NCBI RefSeq assembly: GCF_033439725.1
Contig: NW_026944385.1
Location: 3,133,001-3,197,000, forward strand
DNA: 64,000 bases
Reading direction: 5' to 3'
Origin: Neurospora tetraspora
Lineage: Eukaryota > Ascomycota > Sordariomycetes > Sordariales > Sordariaceae
Shown: positions 1-12,236 of the stretch, in pieces
Layout of the letters: each line of letters starts with the position of its first letter
How positions within the stretch are numbered: the stretch's first letter is position 1
Position numbers and translations under genes: made by a program
Notes under the pieces: generated by a model
What the model saw: the letters and a program-made list of their open reading frames with translations, nothing else
What the model was told of the DNA's origin: nothing
Database searches by the model: none

Positions 1-1283
1 GCTACCGTAGAGAGGACGCTGTGGATATCTTCTGCTGTGACTAGCTCTGAGATGTCGACTTGTGGTCGATCGTCGTCTGGTGGCTCTGAAGTCCAGTCGG
101 GTAGGTGGTCGGTGGGCACTTCGACCGCTGGGAAGAAGCGCTCGGCGAGGATGTCTGCTTTGCCCAGGTGGTCGCTAACTTCTTCGCCATTTTCGTCTCT
201 TTTAAGGGCAGGGAGTTTGGGCGGATCGGCCGGGCAGTGGCTTCGCAGCCGTGCCCACCGCTCTAGTGCCCACAGCTTCCGAGAATCCATCGATGCTTCC
301 GCGACAAGGCCGCGCCATCGTTTCGTTTGTGCCTTCTTAATGAGTTGCCGCTGTAGTAATTTCGCCGTTTCAAACTCTGTCCACCGGAGCGGCGTCCGCT
401 CCGCCTTCCAAGCCCACCACTTCTGTCGCACGTCTTTAGTCGCCCTTTTAATCTCCAAGTTCCACCAATCCGCCATTCGACCCCGGCTCTTCTTCCGGTG
501 AGGGACGAGGACTTCAGCAATTTCTTTAAGCTGCTCCATCAATTTGTCGAACGCCGGTCCGACGTCTTCCTCTTTTTCGATCCGTTCCGGGATCGTGATC
601 TGCCTCTCAGCCTCTTCCAACACTCGAGCACTGTCCATTAAGCTCCAACTATATCCCTCTTCCGTTTCTGCTTTCCTTCCTTCGTTTCCAATCTGGACCC
701 AGACTTCTTGGGGGCAGTGGTCCGAGCCAGTTTGCTCACACCGGGAGTCCCCCCAAAACTCAGCGTAGACATCCCGCGACACCCAGGCATGGTCGATGGT
801 GCTATCCCTCTCTCCTCTAGTCGTATTCCCAGGCCTCGTCGGTTCTCCGTAGGGGGTAACCCGCCGGAGGCCCCAGCGTCGTGCCCATGTTAATAGGCGG
901 TGGCTGCCCGGGCTCGTTCGATCCTCCATATCCCATGAGGGGTGATGGAGGTTGAAGTCCCCGACGACGACGTGGTGTCCCCCCGGGGGGCGCCTATCCT
1001 TCAACCCTAGGCTAAGGATTGGCGATCCCCATTGGTGCTCCGGTGTACCATTTACGAGGATAGGTGAGTAGATCGAGTAGACAGTAATAGGTTCCCCTAA
1101 GTTCTTGAACGTTACCGACGCCCAGTCATCTCCCGCCTGAAAGTCCAGGTCCTTAACGTCCCACTTCCGATTCACGTATATCACCGCTCTCTTTCTCCCC
1201 GTACTATCAACCCCAAGATATCTACCGCCTCTAGGACGGTAAATGTCGCCATTCATATCCCGAATTATTAAACGACCGAAACT
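1..1283 (-). mobile_element. Non-LTR (LINE) retrotransposon fragment: endonuclease domain and linker, 5'-truncated, running off the left edge
   Basis: Read on the minus strand, one frame is open without a stop from a TAG at about 1284-1286 to the window edge, roughly 425 codons. It carries the three hallmarks of an APE-type endonuclease of LINE ORF2: a GDFN motif (HHVVVGDFNLHHP near 940-980), a TIDHAWVS motif (near 785-810) and an SDHCP motif (near 710-722). A Trp- and Arg/Lys-rich linker (ADWWNLEIKRATKD, near 440-480) follows, as is usual before the reverse transcriptase, which would lie beyond the left edge. The N-terminal part of the endonuclease is missing: the frame enters partway through the domain and is preceded by AT-rich DNA. 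The fragment has ordinary GC content and no stops, so it looks far less mutated than its neighbour. The family assignment rests on motifs only; the Tad1-like clade is a guess. Confidence 0.85.
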
Positions 1284-4060
1284 CTACAATATTTTACCGC
1301 CCCCAACCGTTTTAATATATTATATATTCGTAATTAATAACGTCCTTATCCGTAAATAGATTTATATATTTACTAATATAATAAATTCTTATACCGTTCT
1401 TAATAACCTTCCGGATAATTATAATATATAAATTAATAGTAAAAAGCCGAACGAATATAATTTTAATATTATAAATTGAATTCTTATTTTATATAATATC
1501 GAATATAAAGGATGCATTAATATATTTAAAGGCTATATTATTCGCTTTCTATTAATTACTAGATGTAAAATACCATACTATATTAAATTATAAAATAATA
1601 TTAGCGAACAATTCATTTATAATTTTAAAACGAAGTAGCTATATTAAGTAGAAAATTTCAAATCTATAATTACTAAATTTACTACTACAAAACAAAATAG
1701 GAAGGAAATTTATTATTTTTCGTAAAATATTATAATCCCCTAATGAAACAATTTCGTCAAAAATTATAAAAATACGAACAACTTATAAATAATAATATAT
1801 ATTATAATAATTAATATTAAACGCCCCCGAAGGTATTTTATACTTATTTTACATAATTGCCGAAAAGACTTTATCGTTAATTAAAGAAAACTATTAATTA
1901 ATAAAAATCTCCTTAACGCTTTCTATACCCCGTTATATAGAAGATTTAATAATATTAAATTCTAATATATAATTATAGTTGACGAGCCTAGTAATAAAGA
2001 AGGCTAAAATTCTAGAGGCGAATATATTTTTTAATAAATACCGACCGTTATAAAATTTAATATCGTACTATTTTACTCTCTTATCCCTTTTAAAGCCCTA
2101 AATATCCTATACTATAAGAGGCTAGAAAATGCGAAATATTATATTAACGTAATTTATAAGGATATAAAAAAAATATAAATATAATAAGAATTTACTATTT
2201 ACGATTATATACGTAATTAGCTTTTAATTAGTCGAAAATAATATAGTAAATAAAAAACGTCATTTTTTAATCGCTATAAACGAAGATAAATCGGTCGCCG
2301 AAATTATCCTTACTAAGTCCGAGAATATTAAGGAAAAAACTTATTATAAAATTAATAAACGCTAGTAATTTTACCCTCATCTTTTAGAGTTGCTAGGGTT
2401 TGTAGAATATAATTTTTAACGGTTTTCGGTCGCTTAACGACCGGGAAAAGACGGATAGACTATTTTAATTTCCGCCCGAATATAGTAATTAATTGACCTT
2501 TAGTAAAATAATAGGCCGTATTATTAAAGGACGGCGCCGTAATACTTAAGTAATTAAAAAGCTATTCTCATTCGAACTTAATATATAAGCGTTATTAAAA
2601 TAGTATAAACAGACCGTAAATATTAGGACTACTAATAAGGAAATAAATAGTAAAATTCTATATAATACCTTTCCGATTGATATTAAAACTTTGTATATGA
2701 TTTATAAAATTGAAATTATTATAGATAATGATTATATTCGGATTATAATTAACGAGTTTAAAATTTGCCTATAATAGTATTAATATATAAGAAAATAGCG
2801 GAGGTAGGGATATTTAAATTCTATAAGAGGGAGGAGGTCTACCCCTATAAGATTTAAATATCGGGCTACGTACCGTAGAAATATTAATAAAATGGTTAAT
2901 AATTTATAAAATAACCTTATAGGAAGAAACTATATTAAACCGGGTTAGTATATTATATATACGTAATTATATAAAGTTATTCTTAAAATAAATATTAAAT
3001 AGCTTTAGGATAAATATATTTATTTAAGGTACGTAGGAATTCATAATAATAAACTCTATTATAGTTACGCGATTATAGATCTCCCTTTTTTTCTAAATAT
3101 TATCCTTTAATTTATAAAAGCCCTAGTAGGCGCGTTATTATATATATAGCGTAGTAAATAATTTTATTAATTGGGGGCAACTTTTATTAGGGTTCTATAT
3201 ACGGAACGAAAACGAAAGCGAATATATATAATATTAAAGACGTCTTTAATAATAGGAGTATTATTAGCGAATTTATTAGTAGGGAATATTATAAATGCCC
3301 TTATTACTTCTAGTTCCTATAAAAGTAATTTAAATTCTATATAAAAGGAAGTTTAGAAATATATTTAGAGTAATTTCTATTTTCCTATTATTTATTCATC
3401 TATTCGAAATTAAGTAGTAGGTTCGTTAGAAAGAAGGTTAGTATTATCTTATTCGAAGTATAAATAAACGTTAATATCCGAAAATACTTTATATATAATA
3501 AATTCCTTAAAGGCACTATTAAACGTACTGAAACGTTTACTATATTATTAGGATATTATAATCCCTCGATAAATATAAAGGTAAATTAAGTATTATTATA
3601 AATTCGTCCGATAACGATCTTTAATAAAAGTATTAATACGTTCGAATAATTTTTAAATAGGATTTAAAATATCGGAATCGTTATTCGAAATATCTACCCA
3701 AAAGGTGTCTATTCTAGAGGCCTTAAAAAGGGGCTCTATACCTAAAGTATCTACCCTAAATATAAAGGGTTTATTACAAGATTCGTTAGAAGATTCCTAA
3801 TAAGGGTCAATATATAATAATTAGAATATAGGTAGAGGAGATATAAGCGTAGAAATTAATTAAGTTGCCTAATATAATTAGTAGGACGTAAGTATATTAT
3901 TAATATTAGGAAGAGCGGGAGAAGAGGGAGGAGATAATGAGATTAATAAATATATAGTATCGGATATACGTATAGGGCGTACGTATAAGGCGTATAATTA
4001 CATAGGATAAATTGGGGATATATGACTAGTTTACGTACAATAGACCCTTCTGTCTATATT
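1284..4060. repeat. AT-rich, RIP-like relic DNA without genes
   Basis: About 2.8 kb made almost entirely of A and T with very frequent TpA steps and scattered stops in all frames. In Neurospora this texture is the normal product of repeat-induced point mutation acting on duplicated DNA, usually transposons. No frame longer than a few dozen codons and no recognisable protein motif survive, so the original element cannot be named. The left boundary with the open LINE frame is abrupt (about 1260-1285). The right boundary is gradual, with normal composition returning by about 4200. Confidence 0.8.
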
Positions 4061-4076
4061 AGGCTCAGACCATAAT

Positions 4077-4197
4077 ATAGCCGCGTCTCTTTATTTTGTG
4101 GGTCTAAATGGTATGATATTAGGATTAATAGGTGGGTGAGTATAGTAGGGATATTATAACTATTTAGACCCGCAGGTATAAAGAGAAACGCAAGGGC
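4077..4197. repeat. Imperfect inverted repeat at the edge of the AT-rich block
   Basis: A left arm at about 4077-4122 (with GCGTCTCTTTAT and GGGTCTAAAT) is matched by the reverse complement of a right arm at about 4147-4197 (GCGTTTCTCTTTAT and GGGTCTAAAT), with a short spacer. The arms differ by a few substitutions and small indels. It could be terminal repeats of a tiny element or a decayed inverted duplication; no flanking target duplication was identified. Confidence 0.6.
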
Positions 4198-4328
4198 TAT
4201 GCGTAGGTGGCTGAGTAAATGAGACTAGGAAACAGTCGTTTCGAAAACTCGCTACAGATCAAATCATATTTGCTTCCTTCCTACCCTATCCTACAGCCCA
4301 CACTGTTCCCATACTAGTACAGCCCTAC

Positions 4329-5878
4329 CTACTCCTTATAAGTCAACCCACCACCAAAGCTAATCTGACTATTCTTCCCTCCCTTTGTGACCTTCCCCTC
4401 CGTGACGCCCGTCTCGAACGCACAGCTACCCAGATCTCTCTTAGTCTCCCCGGCCTTGAGCGCCGCCGCCGGCGAGATGTCAAAGTCAAAGATATCCATC
4501 GGCAGACCGAGCGTGGTGCAGGCATTGGGCACGTCCACGATGCCGGCCACGTGGCCCTGGACGGGCGCGCACGAGAGCAGCAGGTAGATCTGGTAGTCCG
4601 AATACCCAAAGCGGCGGAGGTACTCGATGCAGCGCAGGACGGTTTGCCGGTAGGCGACTGTTACGTCCATGTAATCTGTGAAAATCATCGAATGTCAGCT
4701 CTGGTTAAAGGGAAAGTAAAGGGAAAAAAAAACGTACGCTGCTTCCCATGCTCATCAACCGAGAACCCTTCAAAGTAGATATACCTCCCCGGTCCAAAGC
4801 TAGGCTCAACAGGACCAGGAATGTAAATGGGGCTCTTGAGCCCCATCCCCTCCACCCCGTTCTTGATCACCTTGAAGTTGATAGTAATCACACCAGCCAT
4901 CTCGATAGCGCCGCAGAAGGAAATCTCGCCATCGCCCTGCGAAAAGTGCAAATCACCCACACTGAACTTAGCTCCCGGCACATGGACGGGCAGGTAAACC
5001 TTGGAGCCCCTGCTCAGGTTCTTGATATCGCAGTTCCCTCCATGCTCCGGCCTTCCGGGGACCGTTCTCGCGCCCTCCTGGCCGACCTTCTCCGCAATTT
5101 CGTTGCTGGCCGCGCCGGCGTGCACGTTGATGGGCTGCGGCAGATGAGCCACCTCGCGGTCGGCAAGCTTGTTAGCAGCCACCAGCTCGCCCTCGCGCTT
5201 GTTCCACGTGGCCAGCACCTCGGCCGAGGGCGCGCAACCGATGATGCCCGGGTGGATCAGGCCGGCGAACTTGACGCCGGGGATGTGGCGCGAGGTGGCG
5301 TAGATGCCTTCGAAGTCCCAGATGGCTTTGGCGGCTGAGGGGTAGATTTCGTCTAGGAAACCACCCTGTGTTTTTTTAAGAGGTCCAAGTCAGCAACTTT
5401 CACTTTCTTCAACACCAATAGAAAAAAAAGACATACCCCATTGCTCTTATCAAAAATCCCCGTAAACCCCCACGGCCTATCCTGAAAGGGCTGCACATCC
5501 ATGATCTCCACCAGCAACAAGTCGCCCGGCTGAGCGCCCTCGACCTCAAAGGGGCCGGACAGGTAATGGATCTTGGTCAAGTCGACGTTCCTCATGTCGT
5601 CTGCCGAATCGTTGTTGCCGATCTGCCCGCCCGTCCAGTCGACGCACTCGATCTTGACGGTCTCACCGTCCGCGATGGTGCCGGCGAAGGGAATGTCCGG
5701 GTGCCATCTGTTCTGTAAGGGTTGAGAAGGGTAGAACGGTCTTGTCAGTTTTGGTTGTTGAAATGGGGGTTAATGTTTGTTGAAAAGAGATGACGTTACT
5801 AACATGGAGTTGAGGCTGTTCGGAGGCGGGCTTGTCGAAGTCGACCTTGCAGACGGTTCGGATCTCGGTTTTGCCCAT
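4329..5878 (-). CDS. Formamidase (FmdA/AmdA family)
   Basis: Hydrolyses formamide to formate and ammonia, so it serves in nitrogen scavenging in the cytosol. I read four exons: 5804-5878, 5437-5712, 4738-5365 and 4329-4675, joined at GT(T/A)AGT-, GTATGT- and GTACGT-type donors and CAG acceptors. All phases agree and give 441 residues. The start is the ATG opening MGKTEIRTVCKVDFDKP. Family landmarks are NRWHPDIPFAGT just after the first intron, ECVDWTGGQIGNNDSADD, HYLSGPFEVEGAQPGDLL, the Gly-rich GFTGIF stretch, FAGLIHPGIIGCAPS and, in the last exon, YLLLSCAPVQGHVAGIVD. Length and motif order fit fungal formamidases (A. nidulans fmdS is the known example). It lies alone next to the AT-rich block; a GATA-rich upstream region suggests nitrogen control. 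Confidence 0.92.
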
Positions 5879-6863
5879 TTTGTCTTGTCTTCTGGTTCTT
5901 GTTGTTTCTTAGTTCGGCTTTTGTTTGATGAGAAAGCTTAGTCGCAACTCCGATTATCAGCAAGTTGGTAGGTAAGTGTAGTGACTGGTGAGTGTCTGGC
6001 AAGAAGGAACAGGTCGCAAACCCCGATTTGGCAGATGACGTCTAGGGTCAGAATATCGGTTTGTTAACAAAGGAGAAACTCTTTTCAAGCAGAGAGGACG
6101 TCGTATTTATATCTGCAATCTTGTACCTCTTCTCGAGCATGACTACCTGTCTATCATCTGTCATGGTTCGGGAGGCCATGGTCGAAGTCGTTGATACCCC
6201 GCATCTTGGGGGTATGTCAGCGATATCGGTGCGGTACTTGGCTTCCAGATATCTCAAGGGGACAGTTTCGATAGTTCCTGATTGAAACGCTGATCAACGG
6301 AACCAGTATGCTCGCAATTACCAAATCATAATGGGAGATTGGCGTCACCATTGGAGGTAAGTAGATGTTGACAACCTTATCACATCCCGAATAAAACCCG
6401 CGTTGTTCCCGTCCTTGGAGAGTGCCCCGCATGCCCCTCAATCCAAGCCGAGCTACTCCCGTTCCAATGCCTAGTCAGGAACTAGTCTACTATACCTAGA
6501 CGGAGACTTGCGATAAGATAGGGGAGAAGCATCCGGATAGAGACATTCGGGACCTTCAAATACTGCGGGAGTTGTAATAATCTGGGTCTATCTATGGATC
6601 CATGAATGTATGAGTGTATCCCTTTGGTCATAGTATCCCCTTATATGGGCCTACATGGAATGTGTCTACTCTTGCCTACATCGTTACTTGGCGAAATTTG
6701 ACTACATGCACTCTCAACATGTCAAGAAGGTACACTGATCTGTGTAACGATACAATTTGAGTTATGTTGAGTTATATAGGATTGGGAGTCGCTTTTGTAG
6801 TTTCATATGCTGACTTAGACTAACGGTGTTAGGTAGGTCCTGGTTAAGTCGCCAAGCTATAAA
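5879..6863. promoter_or_regulatory. Formamidase upstream region with GATA-factor words
   Basis: No gene is seen here; the short frames on both strands overlap one another and have no recognisable content. Several GATA cores occur, notably a close pair, GATAAGATAG, at 6512-6521 and a TTATCAG at about 5953-5959, plus GATATC words near 6050, 6220 and 6250. Paired GATA sites are what the nitrogen regulator NIT2/AreA recognises, and formamidase genes are known AreA targets. The link is inference. Confidence 0.35.
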
Positions 6864-8271
6864 TCAGAGTTCCGTCTTAGGGTTCGGGTCATGTACCGAA
6901 TACGGAGGCGGTTTATCATGGATGCTGTCCATGTTTGCCAACGACAGGCTGAGGAACTTCTGCTTGTTCCTCCATTCAAGTTGGCTCTCGGCGAACCCGC
7001 TGGACTCTGATGGCGGCGGAGGCGGGTCGGATACCTTGGTAATCAGATAGGCGGCGCTCTGTATCTTTGGGTTAGCACTATACATAACAGGGCTTGAGGA
7101 GGGATAATTCACAGCTTCAGCAATACCGTAGATCAAGACTCCAAGAAGGGGAACACGGAGGAGGATGTAGAATCCAATACCGAACCCAAACAGGAGACCC
7201 TCACGGCTGCGGAACCACGTTCTCTTTTGCTCACTGGTGAACCGAATTCTGGCAAAATACGGCTCCAACAGCTCCCTCACAAGACTCCTCGAGGCAAAGT
7301 AGCTCTGCAGGAAAATAACGAGGTACCTCCTGGGCAGGAGGACGCCGGTGCCGAAGATGACGGAGGCGGGGCCAAGACCAACTGCCTTGTTGAATGTCCA
7401 AAAACTGGCTGCCGGAAGGACGAAACGGCCAACATAAGGCAGGTATGAGGCCGCAAAGACGGCGAGCGAGATGGCACCTTTCCTGGCGAACCGGTAGATA
7501 AACATGGAGATATTCTCGGCGGTGCTTGTCGAGTTCGTGGTCCCGTCTCTGACCGAGTACTGGCGCAGGTTGGGATAGTACATGGGTCGAAGCTTGCTGG
7601 GGTCCTCGTCGTGCTTATGCTTGTTGACATAGGTTGTATCAACCCATCTGATCGAGTCCATGAATCTATGGAGTCACTGGTTAGTTCTTGAGAGTCGAGG
7701 TACGCCATATGGGAACATACAGATCATCCAACGTCGGAGTGACATATCGCATCAGACTCATCATGAACAGGGGGGCTTGAAGAACATGTTCTTCAACGAA
7801 GCCAAGCCCGCCCACCAACTTGTCGTCCCAGGTAGCATTGCTTAGATCGATCCCAAAGGACAGGAACCAGAGTAGGACCCTGATGCCGATGATCTAAGAA
7901 GTGTCAGAATGGGCAACCATATGCACGGGAGACGGGGCGAGGAAGAAGAACTTCATACAGGTATTGATATGAGCAAGCGGATGAGAATGCCAGCAGCTAC
8001 AGCAATGGCGGCTTGTCTATAGTGTCGTGAGGTGAAGATACCAGGATTCTGCAGCGCCCGTTGGGCTATGGAGGCACAAAATGTCAGCAAGCAATTCTAG
8101 TCCTGACGAGTAGAGAAAGAGGCGGAATTATAACATACCACCAACAAGCGTCAACTGGACACCTCTGATGACGGCATTGAGGTCGAAGTGGGAAATGTCG
8201 AACTTTCGTTTTACTTGTTCAGCTACAACGTCGAAGGACTGCCGCCTCTCGAGCCTGTCGGCGGTAGCCAT
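6864..8271 (-). CDS. EI24-domain multi-pass membrane protein (UsgS/Rrt8-like)
   Basis: Four exons: 8139-8271, 7959-8065, 7721-7893 and 6864-7665. Phases agree and give 404 residues from MATADRLERRQSF. Conserved-looking blocks are VQLTLVGAQRALQNPGIFTS across the first splice, RHYRQAAIAVAAGILIRLLI (first membrane segment), IGIRVLLWFLSFGIDLSNATW (second), PLFMMSLMRYVTPTLDD, then RWVDTTYVNKHKHDEDP and YYPNLRQY. Further hydrophobic segments lie near 220-330, and the C-terminus is Pro/Ser-rich. This arrangement resembles fungal EI24-family proteins annotated as UsgS or related to yeast Rrt8/Lds1/Lds2 of lipid droplets and the spore wall. The exact role is unknown and the family call is from memory of motifs. 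It is divergent from the Inp1-like gene across about 0.8 kb. Confidence 0.7.
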
Positions 8272-9096
8272 GGCGATGTAATGTCTTGGTGTGGGTGTGT
8301 CCGTTCGTCTGGATCGATAAGTCGTTGGAAGTTTGGATCGGATGAAAATGATTGCGACAAACGCCTGATGGAGGGGAACACCTCGAGCCCCTGTCTTTGC
8401 ACATGCCAAAATATGATGTCAACAGCCCACCGTGCCCGCTTTGTGGACCGTGCTCGGAGGCCCCGGACGATCGACGTCGCGCTAATCCTTGAAAAGGCGT
8501 TATCAGCACGGCATACAATTTCACCCTGGCTTTGTTAAGGCGGGACACGAAGTGCATTGCTTCAGGTTCTGCTTTGACGAAAGAAAGAGCGAGCGGATAG
8601 CAGGCAGAGTCCGTCTGTCACTCATTAAGCAAAGCGGATCCCCCCTTGCGTTAGCGTGTCCAGCCTGCCGATGCCGTGGACAGTGGACACCAGTGTCTAT
8701 AGCACCGGTCCGAACACTGTCACCGTCCAATTTATCGAAATAATTCTTTCCACGATTTCCGCGCCCCTAGAATCCCCTTTGTCCAGTCTTTCGCTCTCCT
8801 CAACCAGCTGTTGTTGCTTTCCGATTCCGATTCCTATCCGATACCTACTGCACGTCATTATCACCGACGACGTTGAGAGCCTTGCGTTGACCCAGCGTAG
8901 CATTGTGACGTCGGCCGACCAGACATCGAGACGGCCTCAGCGACTCGCCCTAATCGGAAACACCACGAACGCGCCGACGACCAGTACCGCATAATCTCGT
9001 CCAATTACCCTCCGACCGCGGCCTCCCCATGCGCTGAGCTTAGCGATCTCTCCTCCGCGCTACGATGCTTTCCGCGAAATCATAAAGTTGCGAACA
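8272..9096. promoter_or_regulatory. Divergent intergenic region between the UsgS-like and Inp1-like genes
   Basis: 825 bp between two head-to-head start codons. It holds overlapping short frames on both strands but nothing with recognisable coding content, and a pyrimidine-rich stretch near 8780-8830 that fits a fungal leader. No specific regulatory site is claimed. Confidence 0.4.
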
Positions 9097-11269
9097 ATGG
9101 AGTTCTCGAATCCCTTTGCCGATACGGTTCCGCGCCGCAACTTTACGGCACCTATAGGCTCTCAGATCCAAAGACCGTCTACGTCTGCAGGAGAGACAAG
9201 TAATGCCTTGGTTGATACGCTCTACGACCACCCTTCGGTCAAGATCACATCCTTTACTGCTGGGAGCCGGCCCCCGACCCTCGGTCCCACTCCTCCTGAT
9301 ACTCCTACCGGCGTCGAGCCGGGCTCTCTGCCGTGGTCTTCCCACCTGGAGAGGACTATTGCAGTCGGTATGTCTCCAAACGGGAGCATAAGCCTCCCGG
9401 GCGAATCCTCACTGGTTACGGCAGTCTAACAACAGCCTATTTACAGGACATTTCAGAATCTATCGTGCTCCTGGTTCAATAACCTTCCTCAACTGCGGTT
9501 CCGCCCTCCAACCGATATTCCCAAAAAGCCAGGCTTGGTGTGTTGACGAGCATTCAAGCAAGTTCATCCTACAAATTCGGAGGCCCCAGTACTGGCGCAT
9601 CGAGGTGCCTGTCGACGACCCGGAGGATATACGACGCGCGCAGCTTTTGCGTGAGGTTTTTGACCAAATCCTCCAATTCGAAAAGACCGAATGCCCTTTC
9701 CAACGATCCTTTACCGTCGAGCTACCCGAACGCCCGCAGACGCCGGCTATTAAGAGGCCATGGACTCCTGCTAGGAGATCTAGTGAATCCATCATTCCAA
9801 CCCCGGTCAGCGCCATCACGATACCCGCCCAGATAGCCCGTGTACACCGGGGTCCGCCCAAAGATGACACTATCAAAGTGCGCAAGAGAAGGGCAACTGG
9901 TACCACGAGCCAGTCAGCCTTTCCCACCAGCGATGATTTGTTCAGAATACAGGAGCATAACGCTGTTTCGATACCCGACATTACACTCTCAAGTCAGCCG
10001 GACGAGGAACCACAGCAGCCAGAGTCTTTCTCGCGGACTTCCTCTTTCACAAGGACCCCTCTTATACCAAGCGGCCAGCAAACTAGTCATTCTGTTGCCG
10101 CACCCCCACAGCTAACGTTGGTCACTGTACCGCACTCTACTGAGCCATCGATACATCAACTGGACGGCCATGCGCCAGAAATATCCGGATCATTGTCTTC
10201 GGTAACCTCCCGCGACTCTTTCCACAGTGTACGGTCATGCAACTCTCATATTCTTCCCCCTTCTCCACCCTTGTCCAAGCCGACGTCTCCTTCAGGCTCT
10301 TCCTGTCTGCATGGGAAGAATACCGAACCAAAGGAAGACTTTTCGATCCTTACATCAGATAGGGCAGATCGTTCTAACATGCCTCAGACATCGAGTACCA
10401 GTCCGATAGCAGTTGACCGAAGCGCCACCTCCAGCTCGACCTTTGACGGCACAGCTCCCTCTTCTACCCATGAGATCGACTCTCCGTGTAGTCCTACAAC
10501 AGCAGGACTAATACTGGTCACTCCGCCCAACGCATCACCGACTTCGCGTTCTCGATCTCCCTCAATCACCAGTCGTCGCTCACTTATCCGCGGCCGCGCA
10601 ACAACAAGCAGCAGCATATCCCCCAGCAGGAGAGCGCTCTCTCCCCTACCACGTGTAGCAGATCTCTTTGCGCCTCGCCGAAGGGCGCCTTCCATATCGT
10701 CCAGCAAGCTCGAAGTAGTGCGCAAGCTACCCATGACGGTTATCAACAAGTCGTTCGAAATCCTGATGGCGCCTCCCACGCACTTGATGAGCCTCATGCT
10801 CACCGTTGCGGCGCGCATCACTGCCGGCCAAAAGAGCGGCGCGGTCTTGGGATCTGGCGAGGGAGGCGAGAGGATACCTGTGCAGTGGGATCTCTCGGAC
10901 GAGACAGAGGACAGTCCAGGTTTCCACCAACGGAAACCAACACCAGCAGCAGCGCCGTTGTTCTCATCGGGGAGAAGGTGGAGTGTCTCTCATGTGGGCA
11001 ATGACGATGACCATTTGCCCCCGCATATGCGAGGAAGGGAAAGAGGAATGAGCTTGAAGATGGCGGGGAGTTTTCCAGAGTCGTCGGACGAGGACGATGA
11101 TGACAACGACAGCACTTCGAATTCCACACATGGCCCTCACGAGCCCCCCACAGCTCGACGAATCGGTGCTCCCAAGGACGACGATGGGTTAAGGCTTGAC
11201 GGTGCTGGGAATGGAATACCAGAAAACGATGCCAAGTTCGACTGGAATCAGAGCATGGGAGTCGATTAG
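9097..11269 (+). CDS. Inp1-like inheritance-of-peroxisomes protein
   Basis: Two exons, 9097-9367 and 9447-11269, split by a GTATGT...TTACAG intron. Phase agrees and the product is 697 residues starting MEFSNPFADTVPRRNF. The first 230 residues hold the conserved part: after the splice, GHFRIYRAPGSITFLNCGSA, FPKSQAWCVDEHSSKFILQI and a PQYWRIEVPVDDPEDIRRAQ stretch typical of the fungal Inp1 domain. Inp1 tethers peroxisomes to the cortex in the mother cell. The remaining 450 residues are Ser/Pro/Thr-rich and disordered, with Arg-Ser-rich patches and an acidic run (SSDEDDDDNDS) near the C-terminus. The family call is by recognition of the N-terminal domain; function in a filamentous fungus is inferred. 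Confidence 0.72.
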
Positions 11270-11582
11270 TTGGCGGGCGGGCGTGCTCACTTGACCGTTT
11301 GGCATCCTGTTGCGACTGCTTCAGATAAGGCGGAGCAAGATCTACCTAGCAACTTAAACCCCCCTCAGCCCACACAAACGTGGGAAGGGGGTGTACATAC
11401 CTGTACCAGTACTGTTTTGTAACCTGTAATTAAATGTTGGTTGGGGAGAAAAGAAAAGGGGGCGTTATCAGGGAACCTGGGTATGCATGAGATAGATAGA
11501 TAGATACCCTGTTTCGATTTCCCTTTAATACGTGGTGGTTACTAAGTTGAGGTGGTCTAAAAACCGGGGAGAGGTGGATAAA

Positions 11583-11626
11583 GGTCGAGGTCGAGGTCGA
11601 GGCAGAGGCAAAGGCAGAGGCAGAGC
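11583..11626. repeat. Hexanucleotide minisatellite
   Basis: About seven tandem purine-rich hexamers that drift from GGTCGA to GGCAGA. They are in non-coding DNA downstream of the Inp1-like gene. Confidence 0.7.
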
Positions 11627-12165
11627 AGTGTTTGGATACCTACGTACCGCAAAGCGGGGGGTATTAGATGATCAAGGAAGCAGCCGGCTGAGTGCAAGTT
11701 GAAGTAGTCTAGGAAATGGAAGTCATGGACGTCGTACCATATCACCTAGAAAATGAGCATGATAGGTAAGGATCGAGTTAGTGACTGAGTCTCCTGGTTC
11801 TGGCTTCGCGAGAGCTGGTGTGCTTGATTGGTTTTATCTAACTGGGGATTTATTAATGAAGAGGAAGAAGACGAAGACGGGATTTTCATGACTGCTTTTC
11901 TACCCTCCCATACATCGCCATACTCACTCGATTCAACATGATCGATCTGCAACGTCTGCCGCCAATGCAAAACCAACCAAACATAAACATGACACCATAC
12001 TTACATGTAGAACAGAAGCGGACCACGAAGCGCAAGTAGGCATAAAATGCAACACACAAACACACAAACGACCTAACCAAAACCAACAATGATATATGTA
12101 TACCTATAAAAGCACATCCAAGAAAAAGGAACAAACACAACTGCTCCTGCTCCTTGTCAACTATC

Positions 12166-12236
12166 AAACCAACTAAACCAACCAACAAACCAACCAGCCA
12201 GCCAACCGACCATTCCTACTTAAACCAACCAACCTG
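12166..12236. repeat. ACCAA-type degenerate tandem repeat
   Basis: Repeated AACC/ACCA/GCCA units on the + strand in the presumed wc-1 3' region. Low complexity, no coding content. Confidence 0.6.

Noticed and set aside
6048-6441. Overlapping short frames on both strands upstream of formamidase
   Set aside because: Mutually overlapping, no motifs, no splice-supported extension.
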